Origin: Portulaca oleracea
Lineage: Eukaryota > Streptophyta > Magnoliopsida > Caryophyllales > Portulacaceae
Length of the DNA stretch: 64,000 nucleotides
Assembly (NCBI GenBank): GCA_029582165.1
Contig: CM055875.1
Span: 28,833,144 to 28,897,143 of the forward strand
Direction: 5' to 3'
Shown here: in pieces, positions 1 through 10,743 of the stretch
Position numbering within the stretch: the stretch's first letter is position 1
Layout of the letters: each line of letters begins with the position of its first letter
The notes under the pieces: model-generated
What the model was told of the DNA's origin: nothing
Databases searched by the model: none
Seen by the model: the letters and a program-made list of their open reading frames with translations, nothing else
Position numbers and translations under genes: made by a program

Positions 1-45
1 AACAAGGAAATGGAAGATTAAACCGTTAGAGCTGAATAGAGCATC

Positions 46-53
46 TATAAATA
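46..53 (+). promoter_or_regulatory. Possible TATA box
   Basis: An 8-bp TATAAATA match lies in AT-rich sequence at the left edge of the window. No coding region follows it closely. The stretch to about 545 ends in cccaaca, the same terminal motif as the copia LTRs further right, so this may be the promoter of an LTR whose left part is outside the window. No primer-binding site follows at 546, which weakens that reading. Confidence 0.25.
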
Positions 54-295
54 GTCTTGTGCATCCTCCTTGGAGAATCAGGCGATTCCAAGAAAGTAAT
101 CGCGGTGTATGAAATCATATGAGATTTCTGAGTGTAGCCAATGAGTCCTTGGTGAGTTATGTAGCCAGTAAGGTAATTCTGGTGAGGTAACCAAGGACCT
201 TGGTGAGTGATGTAGCCAAATATGTTGGTGAGGTATTGTGTAGCAAAGCCCTAAAGTGCTAAGGCTTTGTGAGGTTAATATCCAATGCAATCCGT

Positions 296-482
296 CATCC
301 TCTTCTCTACCTCGTCTGTGAGGTCCCCTCTCTCTGTCTCATCTGTGAGGTCTCTGCTATCTGCCTCATTTGTGAAGCCTCGTTTGTGAGGTCTCTTCTC
401 TCTGCCTCATCTGATTGCCTCGTCTGTGAGGCCCCTCCACGCCTTCATCTGACTCGTCTATGAGGCTCCTCTACAGAACCTC
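296..482 (+). repeat. Degenerate short direct repeats with small hairpins
   Basis: A cctcgtctgtgagg-like motif recurs about six times, separated by pyrimidine-rich spacers. Two copies form 5-bp stems around the loop gtctgt but with different closing pairs: acctc/gaggt at 309-324 and gcctc/gaggc near 430. The other copies pair over 3-4 bp. Function unknown. The short open frames here are by-products of the repeat. Confidence 0.5.
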
Positions 483-545
483 TCCCTGAGTGTTCTGCCA
501 TTAATGTTGAATCAAACCTTTTCACCCCCCTCAAGGGTCCCAACA

Positions 546-985
546 GATGTGATTCAACCCACAAATGTGGATCAACTCAAGAGATATTATGCTTAATATA
601 GCCAAGCAACTGGAAAACCAATTTTCAAACACTTGGTTAATATTCAATTTATGCTCATAAAAAGAAGAAAGATAAAGTTTACAAGGACACAATGATTGTA
701 GACAATAATTCTTCTTTTATAATAATTAAAATGCAAGTACACTGCTTGTAAATAAGAAAATTCAAAAGGCATAATTAAATAAAAGTTTATTCTAGCAAAG
801 CAGTTCAGTTCCTCCGGTTCCATCCATCTTCTAGTCTTGTTTCACCTTCTCTATGTCGCCAGTGGTCTCATGGTCAATCTCCATGCCTTTAGACTCGTTT
901 GGATCCGTCTCTTTGTTTTTAAGCTTATAGGCTCGCTTATGTGATTTCCGCGTCTCCACCCTCGGACCAAGCCGGTCCTTTATCG
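546..985. other. No gene recognised; probable 3' flank of the antisense PMD gene
   Basis: AT-rich sequence without a supported reading frame. The part nearest 985 lies just downstream of the stop codon of the minus-strand plant-mobile-domain gene and probably holds its 3' untranslated region. Confidence 0.4.
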
Positions 986-2287
986 TCACCTCGCACCGAG
1001 ACGATCCTTTATCGTAGAGCGAGGACCCAGTTTCTCCTTCATGGATGTCCGACTTCTTAGCGCCTCTCCAGCACGGCGAGACTCAATAGCCGCAATTAAC
1101 CATCCGTGGTAATCAGCGTCAGCAATCTCTGATATATGTGCCTTTGATGGAGCCTTAAGGGTCGGCCTTCTTGCCCAATACTTCAACCAAGACTCTATCA
1201 CTGAGCCACGAAGCTTCAATTGCTCGGGGGCTTCACATTGCCGCTCGGGGATGGTCTGTTTGCGGCCCATCTGTCGCAATACCCGCTCCGGAAAATAGAA
1301 AGTCATGTGTGTTAAGCCGGCGATACACATATAGGCGTTGCGATAGTCGCTAGTCACATATTCAGGAACATGCCACCAGGCGATGTCACGAGGTTCTTTC
1401 AGAAAGGCAATCCATTCAGTTACTGATCGGAGCTCGGTATATTTGCGCCTCCTTTGACAATAATTTGCAAGCGCTGAGGGGTTATGAGGATCTTCGATAA
1501 GGCCTAAATGCTCCATCAGCCAGATCTGCCCAAGACAGTTAGCACGGGTTAAAATTGCATGCCAATTATTCCCAAACTAACGAAAAAATAATAAAAAAAA
1601 ACTTTAAAACCCGCCTAGGGTATACAGACAGTAGGTGATTTTTGACAAAAAATGAGGGAAGAAATGTACCTGAAGAAGTAGGGGGCTCCCACGAAGCTCG
1701 TATTCTGGATCTGGATTATCCAGGCCCATCATGGTTTTCGCTAGCATTAATGGCACTAGATTAAAGCCTCGAGCCATGTCTTCCACGATCTGAATTAGGC
1801 CCGCCGACCCGGTTCTTCGCCCGCCATGATAGAAGCAAAATTCTCCAAGAAGGCACAGTACAAGTGCTCGCACTGGTATCACGGGACCATATTCCAACGT
1901 GTCAGGCGATTCAAAGTATTTGAAAATAGTTTGGAAATGTACTTTATCGCCGAATAATGCGCTTCCTATGACTCGGTTCGGAAGGCATAGCAATTCCTTG
2001 TACTGTTTGGTGTTGTCGGCAACAGTTGGAGGTGATGTCGGCCGTGCGAAATGATTCATCCCAAGAATAGACGACCACTCTTCGGGTAGTGGGCATAACT
2101 CTTTCAAGGAAAAGCGGAAAACATGCATCTTTGGATCCCAAAAGGCGCTCGCCGCTCGAATAAAGTCATGGTTGACTCTTGCTTGCTGGAGACTTAGCAA
2201 CCTCGTCAGACTATATCTCCCGAGCTCTTTCTTCTCGTCTCTGGAAAAAGTGCTCATCCAAGTTGCGAGCTTCTTCTCAAAGGCCAT
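986..2287 (-). CDS. Plant mobile domain (PMD/aminotransferase-like) protein, two exons
   Basis: Exon 1 runs from the ATG at 2287 to 1670 (206 codons) and ends CAG|GT. A 144-bp intron (1669-1526) ends in AG. Exon 2 (1525-986) encodes 179 residues and a stop, in phase, giving a 385-residue product. The join creates GSPLLLQ-IWLMEHL, which resembles the conserved LLQxW-xxEHL segment of plant mobile domain proteins; exon 1 has FWDP...FRFSLKEL near residues 68-82 and exon 2 has RVLRQMGRKQTIP, also PMD-like. Function of the domain is not established; it occurs in Mutator-like transposons, Tat-element extra ORFs and a few host silencing proteins. A TATA box lies about 92 bp upstream of the ATG. Both exons are open, so the gene may be recently functional. 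It could also be called DUF7745-like. Confidence 0.7.
1526..1669 (-). other. Intron of the PMD gene
   Basis: It has a GT donor after CAG at 1670 and an AG acceptor preceding 1525 (TTGGGCAG). Reading through without splicing hits a stop soon after residue 227. The intron holds a weakly paired copy (1609-1621) of the cgcctagg hairpin core that is common in the neighbouring LTR, so both belong to the same element. Confidence 0.7.
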
Positions 2288-2378
2288 GATGGAAGGGTTT
2301 TTTGTGATAATTAGGAAGCTCTTTTAGATGTAAAATGCAATTGGAGTTGATGAGTGATATCCATGGCAAAGGAGGGGG

Positions 2379-2386
2379 TATTTATA
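2379..2386 (-). promoter_or_regulatory. TATA box of the antisense PMD gene
   Basis: The minus strand reads TATAAATA about 92 bp before the PMD start codon. Two hairpins of the cgcctagg family (2515-2538, 2593-2618) lie upstream of it. It suggests that the antisense gene has a promoter of its own rather than relying on the LTR. Confidence 0.55.
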
Positions 2387-2514
2387 CACTTTCATCCATA
2401 GTCAAAATGGAGCAAATCGGCCAGTAAGCAGTCACATAGCCGTTGCTATCATATCCCATGATTCATGCCTTTCTTCAACGGCTAGCAAAAAAAAAAAAAA
2501 AAGAAGAAAAAAAT

Positions 2515-2618
2515 AATATAACCCGCCTTGGTTATATTTTCGGCAGGACAACACGCACGTGCGACAGCCAGCCCAGGCCCAGCTTTCCAGCTGCTTAAAA
2601 CCCGCCTAGGGTTTAAGC
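2515..2618. repeat. Two hairpins with cgcct core and unrelated arms
   Basis: 2515-2538 has a perfect 9-bp stem, aatataacc/ggttatatt, around the loop cgcctt. 2593-2618 has a stem gcttaaa(a)ccc/gggtttaagc with one bulged A around gccta. The cores match each other and the LTR copies; the arms do not. Confidence 0.75.
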
Positions 2619-3002
2619 GGTCCAGGCCTTTTTTTCGCTTCCGTAGCCCATCTGCGCAAAGGCCCCTCTTGGGCCTCTCTGTTTTGGTTTAAATTGGCCC
2701 ATTCGTGTATTTTTGATGTTCCGGTTTCTGTTATCGACCCAATGATGTCCGGTTCTGAAATTTTTGCTCGAGCTATCTCCGACACTTAAGTTTTTGTTCT
2801 TTTTTTATTTTATTTTCTTTTTGGGGAAGCGGGATTAATTGAAATTTATCCCATCATGTAGAAAATAATTCGAAATTGCAGCGTCAAGTTGTGCATACAC
2901 CAAGTTCGAGTCTTGCAAAAAATAAAAATATATTACAAAGAGTCTTGCATAAAATAAAATAAAAAAAAAGAGTCTTGCATTGCATAAAGGTGATCACCAC
3001 AG

Positions 3003-3372
3003 GGATCCAATATGAATCGACACCGGGAAAGACTGGAGCCAATATGAATCAACACCAGGAAAGACTGGAACCGACACCGGGAAAGACTGGAACCGACACC
3101 GGGAAAGACTGGAACCGACACCGGGAAAGACTGGAACCAATATGAATCGACACCGGGAAAGACTGGAACTGACACCGGGAAAGACTGGAACAGACACTGG
3201 GAAAGACTGGAACCGACACCGGGAAAGACTGGAACCAACACCGGGAACGACTGGATCCAATATGAATCGACACCGGGAAAGACTGGAACCGACACCGGGA
3301 AAGACTGAAACCGACACCGAGAAAGACTGGAACCAATACCAGGAAAGACTGGAAGCGACACTGGGAAAGACT
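3003..3372. repeat. 22-bp minisatellite
   Basis: About 15 tandem copies of a 22-bp unit (core accgggaaagactgg) occur here, some extended by an inserted ccaatatgaatcg segment, which gives a two-level pattern. It lies between the antisense gene and the 3' LTR, where Tat elements are known to accumulate tandem repeats that can seed satellites. Open frames through it on both strands are repeat by-products. Confidence 0.85.
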
Positions 3373-3637
3373 AGAAAACTTCATCACCCATCGGCATCGT
3401 GTCCGATAACAATTAACAAGTAAGGCGTCATTTTCGCCCGAGATCAACATCGAATCATCATCAGTCAAGTAGAGCATCATTCTCGCTCGAGATCATCTCA
3501 AAGGAGGCGCATGCTGCCCGCAACCGCGATGCAGGATTTAGCTTCCAAGCGTCAAATCAGGCTTTGCAAACCAAAGTCATCTCCTCAGACTACTTTGACC
3601 TTCGTCCTATTCGGACTCGATCAAAGTGAGGGCTCTC
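3373..3637 (+). other. 3' untranslated stretch and polypurine tract of the Tat element
   Basis: No gene. The last bases before the LTR are purine-rich (aaagtgagggctctc, about 3622-3637) and directly precede TGTAGACACC, so they are the probable plus-strand primer. Confidence 0.45.
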
Positions 3638-3770
3638 TGTAGACACCAGACTGGTATAAACCCGACCCATCAAAAAATATACAAGACAGTTGGGCCAAGT
3701 GAAACGGGTCATTGGGCCCAAGATCAATAAACCAAGCCCAAAGAAAATAAATCAAGCCATGAATAATTAT

Positions 3771-4096
3771 TAAAACCCACAGGGGTTTTATTTTTATTTA
3801 CAAGCCCGCAACAGAAGCAGGCACGTCACGCGCCCCCGGCCCAGAGAGGATAAAACCCGCCTAGGGTTTGATCCGGCCCAGAAAAATCAAACCCCGCCTA
3901 GGCTTTGAGCGAAGTGGAAAACGACGCCGTTCAGTGCCACGTCACGGATCCGCGTGATAAAATTATCAAAGCCCGCCTAGGCTTTGGTGATTCTGGCGCC
4001 AAAAAAAATATGAACGATCTGCATGCATACAATCCCTTGATTTTTGCCCACGTGTTTGACCTCCCTTGACCACCCCAAAACCCGCCTAGGCTTTGG
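3771..4096 (+). repeat. Cluster of five hairpins upstream of the LTR TATA box
   Basis: Stems: 3771-3790 (taaaaccc/ggggtttta-like, variant loop), 3848-3874 (ggataaaaccc/gggtttgatcc, one mismatch, loop gccta), 3887-3908 (tcaaaccc/ggctttga, one mismatch, loop cgccta), 3961-3992 (aattatcaaagcc/ggctttggtgatt, 13 positions with two T-G wobbles, loop cgccta) and 4075-4096 (ccaaaacc/ggctttgg, one mismatch, loop cgccta). The loop is constant and the arms differ. Confidence 0.75.
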
Positions 4097-4163
4097 CCTC
4101 TGATGGCATGATTTTTGGGGTACGTCCCCCACCTTTTCCCTCCAAAATTCATACTCCTTTACC

Positions 4164-4171
4164 TATAAATA
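4164..4171 (+). promoter_or_regulatory. TATA box of the Tat LTR
   Basis: TATAAATA is followed by a C/T-rich stretch poor in G, typical of plant LTR leaders. The nearest upstream hairpin ends at 4096, 68 bp away. Confidence 0.55.
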
Positions 4172-4909
4172 CACCCTCCATTCCACCTTCATTTCACCAA
4201 CAATCATCATCAAAATACCTTTACTCTACTCTCATTCTCATCATCTATTCTCATCAAATACCTCCATACTATACTCCAATTCTCTCAAAATTTCATCACC
4301 CATATCCATTTCTAATCCCCTCATAACCATACTCATCACATCCACATAATCACCCACACACCACTTTTTCTAAATCATCCACATTCTCTCATCCGGGTTT
4401 CAAGTCAAGGGGGCAACTCAAGGGATCAATTTCGTCGTCGCTACACCTTAAGCAAGGTTCGGTTCTTTGATTTAAATTATTTTATTTAATCATGTAATTC
4501 TTTATTTAATTCCGTGCTTGTACATATTTTGTAAAATAAAACCGCATTTATTTTATATTGCATGATTTGAATAATATTTCCGCGAAATTAATCAAACTTC
4601 TCCCCGCTCTCTTTCTTTTCAATGTTGATTTTAGTAGAGTCTGTTTTATAACAGGCGGGCTCGAGAGTTATTTTTACTCTCGAATTCGTATCCTTACCCC
4701 CGAATCTAGAAATTGGGTTCGTAGACCGGAGTCTTTCTTTTCTTATTTTATGGTTTGTTGGTTTCCTTAAATCGGCTGGCGACTCTTCAAAATAATTTAT
4801 AAATTCATTTAAATTGTTTAAAATATTCGTTTTACATAAAATAATTTTAATAAATAATTTGATTCATCCAATTTGTCAATTCAAGGTTGGACCCGAGGGA
4901 AATGGGCAA

Positions 4910-5020
4910 GAAATTAATAAAACCTAGGTGGGTTTTATTAATTTCAACCCATCTCCTTTCGGCCCAAGGATGCAAATGGCCCAGCCCAAGGTCTGCCAAA
5001 GCCTAGGCAGGTTTTGGCAG
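4910..5020 (-). repeat. Two long hairpins in the downstream part of the LTR
   Basis: 4910-4945: perfect 15-bp arms (gaaattaataaaacc and its complement) around taggtg. 4993-5020: 11-bp arms ctgccaaagcc/ggttttggcag with one G-T wobble around taggca. The loops are the reverse complement of the ygccta loop seen upstream, so these two are inverted relative to it. Confidence 0.8.
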
Positions 5021-5292
5021 CCTCTGGTGGCCCATTTGCTCCTCTTTGGGCCTGAATTTAGCAATTGGGTCGGGATTAAATTATTGTTAAATTTATTTGT
5101 GTAATTACGTATAATTTAAATAATACAAAACGAGTTTGTAAATAAATAAAGTTTCATCACCTCGAAAACGAATTTCGAAAATTAAAAAATATCCTTATTT
5201 AAGGATTAAGAAACCTTATTCGGCTCCCGATCACTTAATTAGCGCATCACGGAGAAAAGGTTCCGCCTTTTTCCGGGGTCCTAAGGGGTTAC

Positions 5293-7228
5293 AAATTATA
5301 CTACTCAAAGTGGGTAACTTGACATGTTAATTATGTTCATTAGGGGTTTAATAAGTTGTTTAGGGCTTAATGCCAAAATAGGATATTTCTTTCTGATTCT
5401 TTGTTATATGTTCGAAGTATTATATGGTTCCTGATTACTAAACAGAGGGTAGAAGGCTCTAATGTCAACGTTTAATGTTGTAAAGTTTGTTTAGTGTATT
5501 TGTTTGGTTTGTATAGATCAACATAACACAGATATTGTGGTGGTGTTTAAGTATAAGAAGTGGTCAACAGAGTACATGAGGGATAAAGATGAGTACGACA
5601 TTGCTGATTTAACAATGGATGCATACAATTTTCTTAGTTCTTCCCTTCCACTGCTGCGTTCTTTAGTTGGCCTCCAACCACACCCGTTTCCTGTCAACTG
5701 CGTTCACCTTCTACCCAACACAAGAACTCAGCACACGTTTGACAGCACTAATAAGGCCTCAAGTAATTCAAATTTGTCTTGGATGTTCGTTGTTGCAAAC
5801 ATGTTGCACTTTTGCATTTCCAGTAATAATATATGCTCTTGGAACCCATTGAACTCGAGTTGCATTCCATCTAAACAAAAATATAGTTTTAACAAAAATT
5901 TTTTAATATAAATTCTTAAAAATTTATAATATGAAAATAATTTGGAGGGGATTACTATCAAAAACCATCATGCTATGTTGTTCATCATTCTTTTTCAAGT
6001 TTTCCTATGCTTCTAATTCTATTCTATCACTAAATTTGACACTTATCTTTCTCATGATAATTATGGTGTATAAATTTCAAGTTAACTAATCTTTGCGCTC
6101 AGTTCGCTGTTGTTCATCAATCTAAATAACAAAAAGAATAAGTTTCAAGTTTTCCATGACAATAATGGTTTACAAACAACCAATACAAACAAAAAAATAT
6201 GAAATTTGCATTACTCATCACTGATTCACCATAACTGCAAAATTGAAACACTACCGATTCAGGGTTTATGAACCCTAATTACAACCTAAAATTTTTAAAA
6301 TATGATATTTCAATTCATTAGCTCCTTCAAATTCTCTATAACTTATACTTGTTCAAACAGAAATATAGCCTTCAAATCCAAATCAGTACGAAATTTGAAT
6401 TCAATAGCTTTCCCTTAATCTAAACTAATAAAAATCCCAAACTTATTCAAATAGGTTTGTTCAAACAACTTTCCCTTAATAAAAACTAATATAAATCCCA
6501 ATCAATACGAAATTTGTTCAAACAGATTCACCAAAACCCCAAATTTATCTAAACTAATAAAACTCAATTTTAGGTTTTATGAACAATAAAAATATACAAC
6601 TATACTTACCAGCTTCTTCAGGTGATATTGGATCTGGTCGTTGCTCTATATGGTCTTCCAAGCTTCCCCTGAATCTGGCAATGGAGATTCCAACAGGTTG
6701 CAGATTCGAAGTTGGTTGCAGATTCTGACCGTGCACTTTATTTATTCATGACGTTGGGTTCCAAGTTGGTGTATCAAAAGGGCGGGGGGGGGGGGGAGTG
6801 AGAGGGGGTGGAAGAAAAATCAGGATGGCAATTAGCAGAAGATAGAAAGGGAGATGGTATGGGGGAGTCGAGCAGTGAGGGAGAAGAATTTGAGGAAGAG
6901 TGTATATTATGAAATTAGGGGAATTTGGGTAGTAATAAAAAGTGAAGGGAAAATAAATAATTAATAAATGAAGGGCAAACTGGGAAGTTCGTGAATAATT
7001 AAAGGACAAGGTTGGAAGGAAAAAACAGTCAAACGTCAATAAAGGCTTCTTTTGGCCGGACTCCTCTAATAATGTGCACACTGTTGCTGGAGACAAAGTA
7101 TAGGGTCCAAAAAATAAACTTTCAAATGTGTGGTACCAGATAATAAATACCCCCAAAGTTGAGGGTCCAAAAAGCAAAAAAACCCATGAAACAAGTGAGA
7201 CATTATTCTACATGCGAACATATGGATA
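5293..7228. other. No gene recognised
   Basis: AT-rich sequence. A plus-strand frame at 5504-5911 begins with residues that look protein-like (YKKWSTEYMRDKDEYD) but matches no family I recognise and loses that character after about 45 codons. A poly-G run lies near 6784-6796. No repeat structure stands out. Confidence 0.4.
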
Positions 7229-7697
7229 TATGGGACCTTGGATCACCTCTTCCTTAACTGCATATATGCTTAAGAAGTACTCCTCAAACTAGTTGACTGG
7301 CTAAACACTCCACATCTGAGTAGTCATCAGAATCTTCACTCCTTGTCCGATTGGTTGACATCATCCTCGAGGTCCCAGGGTGGCAACACCCTACTAAGAG
7401 CTGTCTTTGGAGCTACTATCTACCATATTTGGAGAGAGCGAAATACTCATGTTCACAAAGGGACTAGTAATCCCCCTAGTCTGATTATAAAACACATAAA
7501 GCCGGATATTATGTATCGGACTCTCGCTTCGTGGGGGAGGGGGGATGGTAGGAAGCATTGTTATCTTAGAGACACCTTATGTAATTTGAATCCTGAGCTT
7601 GGGGCCTCCCCCTCCTCTTTGATGTAAATCTCGTTGATTATATAATTATAATGAGACTTATGGTACATGATACTAGATGGACCTTTTTTTTTTTTTG
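7229..7697 (+). pseudogene. 3' end of a LINE (L1-type) reverse transcriptase ORF
   Basis: Translation gives TLDHLFLNC-IYA, one in-frame stop, then EVLLKLVDWL...ATIYHIWRERNTHVHKG and a stop at about 7627. This matches the C-terminal zinc-binding region and the IWxERNxR motif of plant LINE ORF2 proteins. The reverse transcriptase and endonuclease are absent, as expected for a 5'-truncated copy. A T-rich tract follows at 7685-7697. The boundaries are approximate. Confidence 0.65.
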
Positions 7698-8691
7698 AAT
7701 ATTGGCAATTGTTGATGATCAAGTACATAATTTTATGGAATTTAGAAAGATGAGGGATGCGAAGAGATTGGATGTAGATCGAGTGTTTGGCAAACAGTGG
7801 TCCCCTTGAGAACCATGTGATACTACTGTACTCAAAAACCCTAATATTGGGATAATTATTTAATCTCTCAGTCTTCAGATGAAGAATATTCAATATGATT
7901 GGCTGAATTCATGCTTTACTTTTATTTACTTTCGTTTTTTTTTTTGTTTAAAGAATTGCTTGATTGGAGATTTGGAGGGTAATGGATGATGGGGGAATCC
8001 TCTTTTGAGCTAAGCTCTCTCTAATAGGGCAGCAGAAAGTGATTGGTAGATTTCTTTTTATGTCAAAACAAAGTATTGGAAGCTGGGATTAATGTAAAAT
8101 CTCATGCTGTGTGTGAGACCTGATGAAAGGAAAAAATTGATAACTAATGTGAGTAAAAATTTACTAGCTACCTTATACCCTCCAGCCCAAGAACTAGGGT
8201 TTGCTCTTGCAATGACCTATTTTCCTCCAATTTCTACAATAAATATACAACAAGTATCATTATTTGGCAACTCATTTCACACAACTATGAAATGTTAATC
8301 TCAAGACCAACCATAAGCACTTATATTTTCTCTCTAGTTAAAGAGTGTTTCATTTCTTTTGATCAAGGGGAAAAGAGTACTTCACTTGACCACATCGTAA
8401 CACTCACTTTTGCTTTCTATCTATAGTGAGGGTCGTGTAGATTCAACTCTTCATTGGCTAACCATAATTTCCTCGGAAATAATAAGAATGCTTAATATAA
8501 TTAATTTTTTTAAACATAATCATATACATATAAATAAGGTAAAACTTTATTACAACATACCTTAGATAAGGTAAATGTAATTACTTTAAAAAAATACAAT
8601 ATATAATGGTATTTAGTAATGCAAGGAAATTTTGGCATTATACTTTAAGAGTTTTAATGCTTAGAGTAATGTTTCCGCAAGTTAATAAATA
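7698..8691. other. No gene recognised
   Basis: AT-rich sequence with short poly-T tracts. No coding frame, repeat or RNA gene can be supported. Confidence 0.4.
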
Positions 8692-8957
8692 GGCCGCGTT
8701 CTTCTATGCGGTAGATTGCGGTGTGGTACCATATCGTACCGCAACTCTCTAATTTCAACCACACTTCACCACACCACACAACAATCATTACCAATATATC
8801 TCTTCATTTTTCTCTTCTACTTTTCACATTCTCTCACCTCACCTACCTCACTTACCATAATTCTCACCACAACTCACCACAATTCATCACACTTTTTCAA
8901 ATTCCACCTTACCGCACCATTACCGCACTGCAACCAACCGTATAAAAGAACAGGGCC
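8692..8957. mobile_element. MITE with about 30-bp terminal inverted repeats
   Basis: The left end ggccgcgttcttctatgcgg and the complement of the right end ggccctgttcttttatacgg match over about 30 bp with a few differences. The flanks are ta on both sides, possibly the target duplication. The interior is C/A-rich without coding content. Superfamily is uncertain. Confidence 0.65.
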
Positions 8958-10486
8958 TAACTTTGGGTCTTTTGTATTTGTCTACCCTACTACCCTAGTC
9001 TTTAAAGTTCTTGATTTTTGGTTCTTTCGCCCTATATTTTGGAAGTTTATACTTAGTTGCATTTTGGTTTGTGTGTTGGATTTAGGGTTGTTCATCAGTT
9101 CAAAACTGAACTAAGAAAATTGAAAACTGAGATGAATATTTTCGGTTTGAACTTGCTGAACCAAACCAAATAAATCGAATTAGTTCAGAAGGTTTATTTC
9201 CTTGCTGCTGCTACTGCCTGGCATGGTGGGTCGGTGACACCTTCGGATATCGAAGAGAGTGAGGAAATTTGAGATCTGATAGAAGATCTAAGAAAAAAAG
9301 AGGGGCAAACCACAATAGCTTAGAATTGACGCCTAATTACGCCACACAATGCTACAAAAGCTCAAAACAACAACACTGAAAAACCCTAATTGATCTATCT
9401 ATGTTTCCGCCATCAGGTGTAAATTCACCCTAAAATCTGAGCTAAGATGAAAAAACTTTCTCCCACCTAATATAAGGAGTAGAGTTTTTCGCAATCTGGG
9501 TTCTGATGTAAACTAAACATAGCAAAAAATCGGCGTTCCATTGATCCATAAGTTCCGACCTAAATTTAAAAACAAGATGGACAAATTGCGTTCCAACGAT
9601 ACTGTCTGACGTACCGTTTAGTGTTTAGATCGAATCAAATCTCTAATTGCACAAATATTAATGTTCCGTAAGCTAGCATTTTGCGTAGCATTTATGTTTC
9701 ATGTAGCATTTTTTGAAATGTTAATAAAGTTAACGTTTAGAGTTTAGAGTAGCATTTAATTTATTAAGTCAAAAGATCTTATCTTTAAAAATTATCCACA
9801 TCCTTTCATTCATTTCACATTAATCTGTTAACTCAACTGCTAAATTTTTCGAACACAATTTTCATTTAAATAGTCATTCGCTATGCGCTATTTACTCCGT
9901 TAGCCGCCATCTAAACCATTATCCATTACATAAATTAAATCACCATGGGCTATCTAAAACACATTTTTACCAAGTAGGGCCTAATATGTCCATAATTAAG
10001 CAACATGTTAGCCATCTACTATTAAAATAGATGTAGTTCACTATCTATAGCTCTGATTCTACCAAGTATAACTTAGACAAGAGAAGAGAAGGAACCTCAA
10101 TTATAAAATTTATAATGCACAATTCTAAGATGAGACCTCTTGGTTATAAAACTTTGATTGGAGGAAGCCAGTCCATGAAGATTCCCGGCCCAATCGCACC
10201 AAAAACTCTAGTTCCTTTTGGATTTCTTTCTTAATCAATGATAATTTCTTGAAATCTCTCTTTGGAATCAAAATTGCCCAACTCTTAGAAAGAGGATGGA
10301 CCAAACGAAAGCTATTTCAATCACTTAGTCGTATTGGCTTCAACCAGTGTTAGAAAATCCGCTATGAATGCTGCTTTTACCGGAGCTACAGGGAAGAGGA
10401 AAGACAAATAAAGAGATCATCAGGCTTTATGATCGGAGGTACAAGCTCTTTAGAGGTAATTTATTGAAGGTTTTGCTATAATTATA
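8958..10486. other. No gene recognised
   Basis: AT-rich sequence; no supported gene, repeat or RNA. Confidence 0.4.
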
Positions 10487-10743
10487 CTCCCTTTGTTTCA
10501 TATTAATTGTCATTTATTTGATTGTCACGATTATCAATGTCACTCTTTAATTGATAATCTCTTATATAATATTTGATTAACAATTAAAATATTATACTTT
10601 TAGAAAATTACTTTTTCGTTATGAATCTAATGGTAGTACTTTTATATAAAAAAATCATTATATATTAGGAAATTTATGATCAAAATTTTTAAGGTTTGAT
10701 AGCATAATTTCCAAAGGCGACAATTAATATGTAATGGAGGGAG
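10487..10743. mobile_element. Stowaway-type MITE
   Basis: Ends read CTCCCTTTGTTTCATATT and, in complement, CTCCCTCCATTACATATT, flanked by TA on each side. These are the Stowaway (Tc1/mariner) hallmarks. The element is about 257 bp and AT-rich, with no coding capacity. Confidence 0.8.

Larger units (their letters stand above)
986..5292 (+). mobile_element. 3' portion of a Tat-lineage Ty3/gypsy retrotransposon
   Basis: The order of parts matches the 3' end of plant Tat-lineage elements: an extra antisense reading frame (986-2287), a hypervariable minisatellite (3003-3372), a purine-rich tract (about 3622-3637) and an LTR beginning TGTAGACACC (3638-5292). It is known that Tat elements often carry extra ORFs and tandem repeats between pol and the 3' LTR. 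No gag, protease, RT or integrase is visible, so the 5' part lies left of the window or is lost. The lineage call is an inference from architecture, since no polymerase domain is present to classify. Confidence 0.6.
3638..5292 (+). mobile_element. 3' LTR of the Tat-type element
   Basis: The segment starts TGTAGACACC and probably ends at ggggttaca (5292), giving about 1655 bp. It contains a TATA box at 4164-4171, a C/T-rich leader after it, and AT-rich sequence with AATAAA-like signals around 4537. Seven or more hairpins of one family are embedded in it. The right boundary is the weaker one; no matching target duplication can be checked because the left end of the element is not in the window. 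Confidence 0.55.

Noticed and set aside
3003..3372. CRISPR-like regular repeats
   Set aside because: Units are contiguous 22-bp tandem repeats without unique spacers, in plant nuclear transposon DNA.
2933..3480. Several overlapping 90-143-codon frames
   Set aside because: All are translations of the minisatellite in different phases; none shows a domain.
5504..5911. 135-codon plus-strand frame
   Set aside because: The first third looks protein-like, but there is no recognisable family and the rest is low complexity; not enough to call a gene.
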